Assembly (NCBI RefSeq): GCF_003203515.1
Contig: NZ_BGNG01000004.1
Coordinates: 124,001-188,000 of the forward strand
Reading direction: 5' to 3'
Origin: Glaciecola sp. KUL10
GTDB taxonomy: Bacteria; Pseudomonadota; Gammaproteobacteria; Enterobacterales; Alteromonadaceae
Length of the DNA stretch: 64,000 bases
Every line of letters begins with the position of its first letter. Positions within the stretch are counted from its first letter, which is position 1. Both the position numbers and the translations under genes were made by a program. The notes under the pieces are model-generated. The model was not told where the DNA came from and made no database searches. It saw only the letters and a list, made by a program, of their open reading frames with translations. Shown piece by piece: positions 18,587-27,010 of this stretch.

Positions 18587-20890
18587 TCAAAAATTAACAA
18601 TTAAATTTATTGAAGCGTTGCGTCCGGGAGATGAAAATCTTGCTAGGTTTTCCTCTACTGTTCGCCCTCTCACTTCCGATGCTAAGTAGTATTCCTTATC
18701 TAGTAGGTTGAACAATCCAAGGTTGATTTTTACTGAATCACTGATCTGATAGTGTGCCAGTACATCTATCAGCGTATAGCTATCAGCTCTGAAAAATGCG
18801 ACGTCATCTGAAGCAGCTTGATTGGCCTTCGCTGTATGTGTAACTGCAAGTTCAGCACGCCATGCGCTATCAAGGTCGCCATAACTCAAACCCATTACCG
18901 CTTGAGAAGGAAGAATTGAATCAAGCTCTTCACCGCTTGCTTTATCTTCACTATCTTGATGACTATAACTTGCGCGTGCGGTCCAGTTTTTAAGTGCAGA
19001 AACGCTTTCACCGATAAACCACGTTACTTGTAAATCAATGCCTGATATTTCAACTTCATCAATGTTTCTGGCTTGGAACTCTAATAGATTAGTCAGAGGA
19101 TTAAAGCCTTTCACTGCAAGCGACTCAATAAAATCATCGTATTGATTATTGTAAGCGCTGATAGAAAACTCGTAAGCGTCGTCATAAAAACGTATACCCA
19201 CTTCGTTACTCACGACGGTTTCGGGTAATAAGTCAGCATTGGGCAGTGATGTATAGCCACCTGCGAAGTTAGTAAATCCAACATTGATGTCATCCATTGG
19301 TGGGATCCTGAATCCCTCAGCGTATTGATACCAAATAGAGGCGCTATCAGTGATCTGATAAACTACACCAAGTTTGCTTGATAGCTGTTGGTCACTAAAG
19401 TCCTCGACTGAGACACCAGGATTTGCGTTGCTGAACAATGCGTCTGGGGTCGCATCCAACTTAAATTTATCAAAACGTATGCCAGGGCTTAGGGTCAGCG
19501 ATTTATTAAGAAGGCTAATTTCATCCTGAATATAAAACGCATACTCGCTTAAGGTTGAGGGTGGAAAATCTCGTGCTGGGAAGACAGAGAATTCGGGTAT
19601 GTTCGCACCGCTGTCGACTGATGTAGTCGCACCTTCCCTCAGGGCAATTGAGTCTGTTTGTTCGTAACTTACACCGTAGATAAGATAGTGGTTGATGCCG
19701 TTGAGCCCGTCTTGATCATTACTGCCAAACTCATGGTCAAATTGCACATTCAAGCCCTTCACATCTTGGTCAAACTCACTGTTTCTAACCCTAGAAGCAA
19801 GGCTTTGGGTCGAAAGCGTTTGCCTTAACGAATGAGTCACTTGTGTTGAGTTTGATTGTTGATAGAAACTCTTAGCACTGATGCGTTTTAAGTTTAAAGG
19901 CGCGTTTGCTTGAGGTGCTTGATAGGTGTAATCCACGGAAACTCTTATTCTTTCGCGCTCATCGTCGCCTTTACTTGATTGTATCAATACACCTCTAGAA
20001 ACTGTCCCTTGTTCTGAAAGTAACTGGGTGTTTGCACTTTGATCTAAGCCATCAATGCTTAATTCTGCCCTGTGGGACTCATTTGCTTGATAAATTAACT
20101 TCGCCAAAAAACTAGATGAACGCGAGTCTTGAGGGTCTGACTGCTGACGTGTATCGCCAAACTCATCGCCTGATGAATAGTAAGATTCTACTTCATCGCT
20201 TGTTCTGTGACTTGCATTAAGCAACCACTGCCAAGTTTCACTGCCACCTGCAATCATGGCGCTATTTGACCATTCATTGGCTTGGCTCACATAATGCGAT
20301 TTAAAACGCCCCGCAAAGGATTGTGTGTTATCCAATAAGTCGATTGGGTCTTTACTCGTAAACGCAACTACACCACCGATTGCATCACTGCCATAAAGCG
20401 TTGAGGCTGGCCCTCGAACGATGTCGACTGATTGAATCAAATCAATGTCAATAAAGTCTCGACGTGATGATAAATTAGGCCCAAAACTAAACTCATCAGC
20501 AATCGGAACGCCGTCGAGTGTAATGAGTACACGATCACCATTTATTCCCCTGATATTAAAACCTGAAAGACCATATCGTCCGTTTCCTTCGACACTTACG
20601 CCAGGTTCGTAGCGCAACATATCTTTGATATTACTCGCGCTTGTTGCATCGATGTCTTGACTAGTAATGTGAGTGACCGCTGATGCAATCTCATTGATCT
20701 GCCTGGCAGTGCGCGTACCTGTAATGCTTATTGTCTCAACGCTTGCTTCTTCCATGGCTTCAATGCTTGTATTTGCTGATGCTGCAGCAGCATTGAGTGC
20801 ATGAGACATAAACACTAACGCACTGGATAGGGTAATCGTCTTTGCCGCTAGCAAAGAATGAGCAGACCTTTGATGAACTAATTTTTTCAC
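18587..20890 (-). CDS. TonB-dependent heme/hemoglobin receptor
   Basis: A 767-residue TonB-dependent receptor of the hemoglobin/transferrin/lactoferrin group. It has a signal peptide and a TonB-box-like ETISITGTR. The plug carries the motifs NIKDMLRYEPGVSV, GFNIRGINGDRVLITLDGVPI, VDIVRGPASTLYGSDAIGGVV. The barrel carries the receptor signature WYQYAEGFRIPP with SLPNADL (the FRAP/NPNL-like pair of heme receptors) and ends in Phe (NLIVNF). The neighbouring divergent hmuTUV–hugZ genes make heme the likely ligand. A Fur-like site lies in the shared upstream region. It ends next to the 3-copy AT-rich repeat. Confidence 0.9.
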   Translation of the reverse strand: MKKLVHQRSAHSLLAAKTITLSSALVFMSHALNAAAASANTSIEAMEEASVETISITGTRTARQINEIASAVTHITSQDIDATSASNIKDMLRYEPGVSVEGNGRYGLSGFNIRGINGDRVLITLDGVPIADEFSFGPNLSSRRDFIDIDLIQSVDIVRGPASTLYGSDAIGGVVAFTSKDPIDLLDNTQSFAGRFKSHYVSQANEWSNSAMIAGGSETWQWLLNASHRTSDEVESYYSSGDEFGDTRQQSDPQDSRSSSFLAKLIYQANESHRAELSIDGLDQSANTQLLSEQGTVSRGVLIQSSKGDDERERIRVSVDYTYQAPQANAPLNLKRISAKSFYQQSNSTQVTHSLRQTLSTQSLASRVRNSEFDQDVKGLNVQFDHEFGSNDQDGLNGINHYLIYGVSYEQTDSIALREGATTSVDSGANIPEFSVFPARDFPPSTLSEYAFYIQDEISLLNKSLTLSPGIRFDKFKLDATPDALFSNANPGVSVEDFSDQQLSSKLGVVYQITDSASIWYQYAEGFRIPPMDDINVGFTNFAGGYTSLPNADLLPETVVSNEVGIRFYDDAYEFSISAYNNQYDDFIESLAVKGFNPLTNLLEFQARNIDEVEISGIDLQVTWFIGESVSALKNWTARASYSHQDSEDKASGEELDSILPSQAVMGLSYGDLDSAWRAELAVTHTAKANQAASDDVAFFRADSYTLIDVLAHYQISDSVKINLGLFNLLDKEYYLASEVRGRTVEENLARFSSPGRNASINLIVNF

Positions 20891-20935
20891 TTTCTTCCTT
20901 CAAATGTTGTATTGCCTATTTACATTAATGCTATT

Positions 20936-20954
20936 GCGAATTATTATCATTTGC
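20936..20954. promoter_or_regulatory. Fur-box-like site between divergent heme genes
   Basis: GCGAATTATTATCATTTGC; the reverse strand reads GCAAATGATAATAATTCGC, which resembles the gammaproteobacterial Fur box (GATAATGATAATCATTATC). It lies in the 112-base region between the heme receptor and hmuT, where iron-dependent repression of both is expected. Confidence 0.7.
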
Positions 20955-21002
20955 AATTAAAAAGTAGAAAAATATTTTTCATCAATAAAAAAGAGAGGAC
21001 TA

Positions 21003-21911
21003 ATGTTCAATCGTGCATGGTTTATCAAACAGTCTAGGTTTTCAGTATTTACCGTGTTAATTGCTTTGGGCGTTTTACCCTTAGCTGTTTTTGCACAAGA
21101 TCAAGACCAAGAAATGCGAATTGTCAGCGCAGGCGGCAGTGTCACTGAAATAATCTTTTCATTGGGTATGGGAGAAGCGGTAATTGCAACAGACACAAGC
21201 AGCAGTTTTCCTAGCGAAGTACACAACAAAGTAAAGGTAGGCTACTACCGACAACTTAGCAGCGAAGGGGTGCTCTCTCTCAATCCTACTCATCTATTTG
21301 CCGCGAAGGGTGCAGGACCGGCAGACGTGCTAAATCAAATAAAAGCAGTGGGTGTAGACACCTATGTTTTTGAGCAAACACGATCGATTAAAGGTCTCAC
21401 TAAGTTAATTTCCGAGATTGGGGACAAACTCGGTAGGCAAGCACAAGCTAAGACATTAAACGGCGAACTTACGCAATCTCTTGCGCTTTTACCGAGTCTA
21501 AAAAGGAACGCCACTCCAGTATTTTTAATGTCGGCAAGTGAGCGAGGCATAATGGCTGCGGGCAATAACACCGTTCCACATTTGTTGATGGAAGTCTTGG
21601 GTATAAAAAATGTGTTTGGGCAGTTAAATGGATTCAAACCGATATCTAGCGAAGCCTTATTGCAAGCTCAAGCCAATCTGATTTTTATTCCAAGACACCA
21701 AACTCAAGGAATGAGCACCCAACAGCTTTGCAAAACTCAAGCCTTACGCCTTTGGTCAAAAATACAAGGCTGTCATATTGAAATTGTGGACTCGCTGTTG
21801 TTTTTAGGCCTGACACCGAGATTGCCCGAAGCGGCTAGACAAATGCTCGCAAGTATCGAGTCTCACGATACTCAAGCGAAATCTGCTCCAACCATTCCTA
21901 GCGACGAATAA
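21003..21911 (+). CDS. hmuT: Heme ABC transporter substrate-binding protein HmuT/HutB
   Basis: A 302-residue periplasmic binding protein with a signal peptide (VLIALGVLPLAVFAQ) and the class-III (helical backbone) fold. The N-terminal lobe starts RIVSAGGSVTEIIFSLG. VGYYRQLSSEGVLSLNPTH carries the Tyr that axially binds heme in ShuT/HmuT. The C-lobe includes IMAAGNNTVPHLLMEVLG and LSFLGLTPRLPEAA-like ending. It passes heme from the outer membrane receptor to the HmuUV permease. First gene of the forward heme operon; its stop is immediately followed by hmuU's ATG. Confidence 0.9.
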   Translation: MFNRAWFIKQSRFSVFTVLIALGVLPLAVFAQDQDQEMRIVSAGGSVTEIIFSLGMGEAVIATDTSSSFPSEVHNKVKVGYYRQLSSEGVLSLNPTHLFAAKGAGPADVLNQIKAVGVDTYVFEQTRSIKGLTKLISEIGDKLGRQAQAKTLNGELTQSLALLPSLKRNATPVFLMSASERGIMAAGNNTVPHLLMEVLGIKNVFGQLNGFKPISSEALLQAQANLIFIPRHQTQGMSTQQLCKTQALRLWSKIQGCHIEIVDSLLFLGLTPRLPEAARQMLASIESHDTQAKSAPTIPSDE

Positions 21912-23102
21912 ATGACTTCTCTGATTCAAACAATGGGTGCTTTCCTTAACAATCATGCCAAGCAAGTCAATAAAGGCCATGGTGGGAGAGCTCAAAGAAG
22001 TGACAATAACACGGTTATGCGCCTTTTATCGGCACAAGACAGCGCACATAGACGCTATTTGTATGCGTTAGGGCTGGCTTTGCCCATCGTGATGATTTGG
22101 GCCATGAGTAGCGGTGCTATTAACATCGATGTACTCAAACTGCTAAGCGCAAACTTTTTTGCTGGTGAAACTGACCAAAACCTATCCACATATGCACAAA
22201 GTCTTGCCTTTCATCAACATGTTTTATGGGACATTCGAGTACCAAGAATTGGTATGACCTTACTGACGGGCGCAGGCCTCGCAATAAGTGGTGTTGTGTT
22301 ACAAACGCTGTGCCGTAATCCCTTGGCTGATCCTGGGCTTATTGGTGTCTCTTCGGGAGCAGCATTGTTTGCCGCTTTTGGGATCATGCTGTTAAGTAGC
22401 AGTGCGTTTTCAAGTCAATTATCACCTTGGGTTGCGACGAGTTTAATCCCTATTTTTGCTTCGATCGGCAGTATCATCGCGCTAATGTTATTGCTAAGTA
22501 TCGCTGGTGGAAAAACAGGTTTGAATACGCTTATGTTGATCCTAGCAGGTGTAGCCATAAACGCTGGCGCAATGACTTTATTAGGGTTTATAAACTATGT
22601 AGTCGATGATGCGACATTAAGGCAGATTACCTTTTGGAGCATGGGCAGCTATGCGGGAATCGATTTCTTAAAACTGACGATCTGTTTACTCGTCATTGCG
22701 CCGGCTAGTTTCATCATTAGTAAACATATTGGCCAGTTAATGTTGGTTTCAACGGGTGAAAAACAGGCTACTTTTCAAGGCGTAAACGTTAAACAACTCA
22801 AGCTTAAATGCTTATTTGCAGTGTCAGCGATAGTCGCGGTTAGCGTCAGTTTTACGGGTATCGTCGGTTTTGTCGGGCTCGTTGTTCCGCATATTTGCCG
22901 GATGTTGCTTGGCTCACATTTAAAGGTGTTATTGCCAAGCAGTGCATTGCTGGGTGCTTTGCTAGTAACCATGGCAGACACACTTGCCCGCACCCTATTA
23001 ATTCCTGCCGAATTACCCATAGGCTTACTAACTTCTGTCATTGGTGTGCCATTTTTCTTGTATTTAATCGTAAAAGAAAAAAGGAAATTCCAAGATGTTT
23101 AA
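21912..23102 (+). CDS. hmuU: Heme ABC transporter permease HmuU/HutC (FecCD family)
   Basis: A 396-residue FecCD-type permease with about ten TM helices. Conserved blocks are RVPRIGMTLLTGAGLAISGVVLQTLCRNPLADPGLIGVSSGAA and the coupling-helix/GFVGLVVPH signature near the C-terminus (TGIVGFVGLVVPHICRMLLG). The first 50 residues are polar and longer than usual; an internal ATG at 22017 is an alternative start, but the ATG at 21912 abuts the hmuT stop and is kept. It moves heme across the inner membrane with HmuV. Overlaps hmuV by 8 bases. Confidence 0.9.
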   Translation: MTSLIQTMGAFLNNHAKQVNKGHGGRAQRSDNNTVMRLLSAQDSAHRRYLYALGLALPIVMIWAMSSGAINIDVLKLLSANFFAGETDQNLSTYAQSLAFHQHVLWDIRVPRIGMTLLTGAGLAISGVVLQTLCRNPLADPGLIGVSSGAALFAAFGIMLLSSSAFSSQLSPWVATSLIPIFASIGSIIALMLLLSIAGGKTGLNTLMLILAGVAINAGAMTLLGFINYVVDDATLRQITFWSMGSYAGIDFLKLTICLLVIAPASFIISKHIGQLMLVSTGEKQATFQGVNVKQLKLKCLFAVSAIVAVSVSFTGIVGFVGLVVPHICRMLLGSHLKVLLPSSALLGALLVTMADTLARTLLIPAELPIGLLTSVIGVPFFLYLIVKEKRKFQDV

Positions 23103-23901
23103 GTGTGTCGATGTATCACTCCAAATAGGTAAGGCGCATTTACTAAACAATATTAATTTCGAGTTTGCGCGCAACAAGATCACTGCCATTCTAGGCGCAA
23201 ATGGCGCGGGTAAATCGAGTCTTTTAAAGGTATTGCTTCATCAACATAAAGCAAGTCGCGGAGAAGTACTTTTCGACGAGATCGCGCTTGCCGATCAGTC
23301 TTTGTCGACGCTAGCCAAAGCCCGTGCTTACGTTGCCCAAAAGCAGTTTATCAACCTTAACCTTAAGGTCTTTGAATATTTGCTTTTGGCTAGGCAGCAC
23401 ATCAATGAAGATATGGATATGGCAACTGATTTAGTATCCGCGAGTGCGCATGAATACGGTATTACGAAACTACTGAATCATGATCTGACTGCTGTATCGG
23501 GTGGTGAATTGCAACTGATTGAGTTCACACGAGCCTACCTTCAACTTGCTGATTTAAGTCAAACAGCTTCAAACACATTAAACAACAAATGCTTGTTGCT
23601 CGATGAGCCAGCTAGCGCATTAGATATCAAGCAAACTCAGCACCTTTATACCTATATTCAAAGGTTTAAAAACTTGGGTGGAACGGTCATTTTAGTTGAC
23701 CATGATATCAACACAATGGCCGTCATTGCAGACGATATTGTCATGATGAAAGGCGGTGAAGTTATGGCAAGTGGCGAGGTCAAACAAGTATTTACTCAAA
23801 GCGCGATCAATCAATGTTTTGATATTCAGGGGCAGCTTTTACTGCCTAATACTACCCATAGCGCAAGTCACGCTATTTTCCATCCCCAAATTACACAATA
23901 A
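23095..23901 (+). CDS. hmuV: Heme ABC transporter ATP-binding protein HmuV/HutD
   Basis: A 268-residue ATPase: Walker A GANGAGKSS, Q-loop YVAQKQF, signature SGGELQLIEFTRA (SGGEL in place of the usual SGGEQQ), Walker B CLLLDEPASALD and switch His VDHD. It energises HmuU. Its ATG overlaps the hmuU end by 8 bases, so translation is coupled. hugZ follows 12 bases later. Confidence 0.9.
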   Translation: MFKCVDVSLQIGKAHLLNNINFEFARNKITAILGANGAGKSSLLKVLLHQHKASRGEVLFDEIALADQSLSTLAKARAYVAQKQFINLNLKVFEYLLLARQHINEDMDMATDLVSASAHEYGITKLLNHDLTAVSGGELQLIEFTRAYLQLADLSQTASNTLNNKCLLLDEPASALDIKQTQHLYTYIQRFKNLGGTVILVDHDINTMAVIADDIVMMKGGEVMASGEVKQVFTQSAINQCFDIQGQLLLPNTTHSASHAIFHPQITQ

Positions 23902-23913
23902 GGAGTCACTAAG

Positions 23914-24669
23914 ATGACAGAAAAATCAATTTCAAAAAAAGCAGAGCACGTGATACAAGCGCGCAAGCTTGCTCGTTCAATGCACAGTGGCGTGTTGTCT
24001 ACCGTCAGCTTGTCAGTAAATGGTTTTCCTTTTGGTTCGGTTACGCCGTATCTAATGACCGAAGCAGGTGATTTGGTGGTTTATGCTTCTGATATTGCAC
24101 AGCATTCTCGTAATATGAAAGCAGATAGCAGAGTGAGTTTGTGTATTCACGACGCTTCACAAAGCGACAGTCAGGCAAGTGCTCGACTGACATTTTTAGC
24201 GAACGCTCAGGCCGATGCTGTTGATGACGCGACGCAACATAAATATATGAGCCTATTTCCTCAAGCCAAGAAATACGTGCAAGCCCATGATTTTAGATTC
24301 TACTTGCTCAAATTAGAAAGGCTTAGATATATAGGCGGGTTTGGGGAAATATATTGGTTCAGTGAACATGACTGGAATGTAAACTTGCATTCGATTGCCG
24401 AACAAGAAGCAGCAATTGTCAATCATATGAATCTTGATCACAAAGATGCCATGCTAGATATGGTGCATAGTTTTACCGAACACAAAAGTGAAGAAGAAAA
24501 AGTAAATATGTTGAGTTGTTACGCTGAAGGGTTTCACGTAATGGTTAATCAAGAAATTATATTCATACCTTTCATGAAGCCTTTGTCAGAAGCATATGAT
24601 GCGCGGCGAGCCATGGTTGATTTAACTCATAGCGCCAGGCGTAATAACCTAGAACTAGCGGCAGGCTAG
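23914..24669 (+). CDS. hugZ: HugZ/HutZ-family heme oxygenase-like protein
   Basis: A 251-residue protein with an N-terminal split-barrel flavin/heme fold (residues about 15–160; ARKLARSMHSGVLSTVS, FPFGSVTPYLM, KADSRVSLCIHD, YIGGFGEIYW) and a C-terminal DUF2470 domain (IVNHMNLDHKDAM), the architecture of HugZ/HutZ. These enzymes cleave imported heme to release iron. AAGGAG stands 8 bases before the ATG. Last gene of the forward heme operon; a hairpin follows. Confidence 0.9.
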   Translation: MTEKSISKKAEHVIQARKLARSMHSGVLSTVSLSVNGFPFGSVTPYLMTEAGDLVVYASDIAQHSRNMKADSRVSLCIHDASQSDSQASARLTFLANAQADAVDDATQHKYMSLFPQAKKYVQAHDFRFYLLKLERLRYIGGFGEIYWFSEHDWNVNLHSIAEQEAAIVNHMNLDHKDAMLDMVHSFTEHKSEEEKVNMLSCYAEGFHVMVNQEIIFIPFMKPLSEAYDARRAMVDLTHSARRNNLELAAG

Positions 24670-24691
24670 GATAAACGGATTATTCAAGATT

Positions 24692-24718
24692 CAATCAAGG
24701 GTAGTTAACCCTTGATTG
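24692..24718. terminator. Bidirectional hairpin between hugZ and the SCO1-like gene
   Basis: CAATCAAGGGT (24692–24702) pairs perfectly with ACCCTTGATTG (24708–24718) around a 5-base loop, exactly between two convergent genes. No long T-run follows, so termination strength is uncertain. Confidence 0.65.
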
Positions 24719-24735
24719 ATTAAATCGTTGAAATA

Positions 24736-25374
24736 CTACTGCTTAAGATTGGCTTTTAAGACTTTAATATCTTTGATCAGATAGTCAACTGACCCGCTAT
24801 TTAAACCGTTGTATATGCCCCGAATGTGTTTGTTTTTATCAATGAGTAGCAGGCTTTCTGTGTGTAGAAAGTCATTTGCTTTTTGAGCATTGCCAAGATC
24901 TTCGCTTGCAAAATAGGCGGTTTTCGCCAACTCGTATATCGCCTTTTTATCGCCGGTCAACAAGTGCCATTTTTGATGATTGATTTTGTTTTTAAGTGCA
25001 TATGCTTGCAGTACCTCTTGAGTATCGTTGCTTGGTCTAATCGAATGCTGAGCAATCAATACGTTGTCGTCGTCCGCAAAACTCTCTTGCACTTTGATCA
25101 ATTGTGAGCGCACAGTTGGACAAATACCTGGACAAGTACTAAAGAAAAAACCAGCCACATAAATTTTGTCTTCAAATGTCTCGTCGGTAACCTTTTTACC
25201 GTTTTGGTTAATGAAACTAAAACTCGGTATCTTGTGAAAATTCTCCAGCTCTGGACTATCTTCTGTCAACCATTGTGGTGTGAAAGACTGTTCATTGTAG
25301 TAAGGAAGTTTCTGCGCTGCATTGACCCCTAAACTGCAAAATAATATTAAACAAACTAGTAATTTAGCCTTCAT
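24736..25374 (-). CDS. SCO1/SenC family copper-binding protein
   Basis: A 212-residue exported protein of the SCO1/SenC family: signal peptide (KLLVCLILFCSLGVNA), thioredoxin-like fold (PSFSFINQNGKKV, VAGFFFSTCPGICPTV) with the copper-binding CxxxC in TCPGICP, and the third ligand His in FLHTES. SCO proteins help metallate the CuA centre of cytochrome oxidase or act as thiol redox proteins. The frame opens with a GTG at 25386, but the ATG at 25374 gives a standard signal peptide and has GAGG upstream; it overlaps the MORN protein's end by 11 bases. Third gene of a YHYH–MORN–SCO operon. Confidence 0.88.
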   Translation of the reverse strand: MKAKLLVCLILFCSLGVNAAQKLPYYNEQSFTPQWLTEDSPELENFHKIPSFSFINQNGKKVTDETFEDKIYVAGFFFSTCPGICPTVRSQLIKVQESFADDDNVLIAQHSIRPSNDTQEVLQAYALKNKINHQKWHLLTGDKKAIYELAKTAYFASEDLGNAQKANDFLHTESLLLIDKNKHIRGIYNGLNSGSVDYLIKDIKVLKANLKQ

Positions 25375-25987
25375 TAGAAAGTACACCTCGTTCTTGATTT
25401 TGGTAGTAACCTACCGAGATAAGTTCATCTTCTAAGCCCACACATGTATTTGCTTTTTTGAGTCCATAGATTCGACCGTCTCGGTATTCAAAATTACTGT
25501 AAAGCTTTCCGTTTTTACGCCAACCTTGTTGTAAGCCAGATAATTGACCATCTACAAAATTGAGTTTTTTGAAAGGGGTACCGTCTCGATACCACCGCCA
25601 TGCCACCCCTTGGGCCTTACCCAAAATGTAGCGAGTTTGAGAACGTGGTTCGCCGTTAAACCACCAACTAGCGCTTACGCCTTCACGAAAGCCAGAAACG
25701 TAGTTGGATTCAAATGCCAATGCGCCACTTTGAAACCACTTTTTTGAATAACCATGCCGACGACCCACTTCGAATTGATCTGCTGTCGCTATCTTGCCAT
25801 TAGGATGGTAGCTTCGCATTTCACCACTAAATAGGGTGTCTTTATACACTCTCTCTCCACGTTTATTTTGGGAGACTTCAGAAATGTTGACTATTTTTGA
25901 CGATTTAACTTGCTGTGCATTTAAGGCACTCCAGTAAACTAAAATGGCAATAACAATCAAGATAATCAAAATTCGAAATACGAGCAT
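25364..25987 (-). CDS. MORN-variant (YwqK-like) repeat protein with N-terminal anchor
   Basis: A 207-residue protein with an N-terminal membrane anchor (VFRILIILIVIAILVYW). Five or six repeats of about 22 residues follow in the MORN_2 style: SYHPNGKIATADQF, KWFQSGALAFESNY, SWWFNGEPRSQTRY, RWYRDGTPFKKLNF, GWRKNGKLYSNFEY. Such beta-hairpin repeats are thought to mediate binding; no enzyme motif is seen. A GTG at 25999 is an alternative start. It sits between the YHYH lipoprotein (gap 15 bases) and the SCO1-like gene (11-base overlap), so the three are surely cotranscribed. Confidence 0.82.
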   Translation of the reverse strand: MLVFRILIILIVIAILVYWSALNAQQVKSSKIVNISEVSQNKRGERVYKDTLFSGEMRSYHPNGKIATADQFEVGRRHGYSKKWFQSGALAFESNYVSGFREGVSASWWFNGEPRSQTRYILGKAQGVAWRWYRDGTPFKKLNFVDGQLSGLQQGWRKNGKLYSNFEYRDGRIYGLKKANTCVGLEDELISVGYYQNQERGVLSNEG

Positions 25988-26002
25988 GGGCGCCACCACT
26001 TT

Positions 26003-26848
26003 TTAGTTTACGCCGTTTGGCGTTCCCTGAAAGTTGCCGGGAAAGATTAGATAGTTTTCTGCATTTAGGTATTGTTCGTTTGAAATATGATAATGGTATT
26101 CAGCGTCTTCAGGGTTTGAACCGGTATAAAGGGTATGGCTGACGTGACCATTAGATTCATCTAAGTCTGTCGGATAATCCACGGTTGAGAAGCAGCGGCG
26201 TCCAAAAATCAGAAAACCGTCAGACATGATACCCACCAACTTATCATCATCAAATGAAATGGCTTTAGGTTCTAAGTGGTAGTGATACGTTTGGGGACCA
26301 GTGTGTGCACCATTGCGGTCAAAACCATCAATTACGCCCGCCGAAACATCTCCATTACCTTCTGAATCGTTGAATATTGGAGTACCACTAATTGCAATAC
26401 CTATTGCTCCTAAGGGTGTTGCGGATGACACAGTTGCAAGTTCAGGTTCAACTGGCACTGTTAGTTCAAACAAGTTTGAATAGTCTTCAATATCGCCAGG
26501 TGAGCGCCTTCGATCAAACAATTCAGAGTCTTCTGGTTCAACATATAGACCACTGGCATTTCCTGCATCCCAATAAGATGATGTATGGTCTGGTTTACCA
26601 TCAGATTCCAATGTGACAAAACAACCGTCCTCAGAAAGTACTGCGGTCACGTTAGGGGCGGCGACAAAGTCTAGAAATGCGCTTGATAATTCAGTGACTG
26701 GGTTTGAGCATGCGCCAGTAGGTGATTCGTCATCTGCGATCGGTACTTCAGTGACATCGTCTACGGACTCATCGATTGTTGAATCTGAGCCACATGCGCT
26801 AAGTAGTAAAACTGTTGCCATAGCACTGAGATTAATTAGTCTAGCCAT
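26003..26848 (-). CDS. YHYH-domain lipoprotein
   Basis: A 281-residue lipoprotein: signal and lipobox LLSAC (Cys at about residue 19), followed by an acidic linker. The YHYH domain occupies most of the rest. Its hallmarks are both present: TYHYHLEPKA and EYHYHISNEQ, with AIGIAISGTPIFN before and GIMSDGFLIFGR between, as in the PF14240 family. The family has no established function; the clustered His residues suggest metal binding. First gene of the operon with the MORN and SCO1-like genes. Confidence 0.88.
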   Translation of the reverse strand: MARLINLSAMATVLLLSACGSDSTIDESVDDVTEVPIADDESPTGACSNPVTELSSAFLDFVAAPNVTAVLSEDGCFVTLESDGKPDHTSSYWDAGNASGLYVEPEDSELFDRRRSPGDIEDYSNLFELTVPVEPELATVSSATPLGAIGIAISGTPIFNDSEGNGDVSAGVIDGFDRNGAHTGPQTYHYHLEPKAISFDDDKLVGIMSDGFLIFGRRCFSTVDYPTDLDESNGHVSHTLYTGSNPEDAEYHYHISNEQYLNAENYLIFPGNFQGTPNGVN

Positions 26849-27010
26849 ATCGTATCGCCTTTGAATGTACGCAGTTTGCGTTTAAAACAGTGGCTTTATG
26901 CTAACTAGGTGTTGTGCAGGGGAAGTGGATGAAATGTGCAGTAAATAAGGAGATTGATACTGTTTGTTTGTGATAGCTAAAACTTCGCAATGACGGATTA
27001 GCGCATTTTT

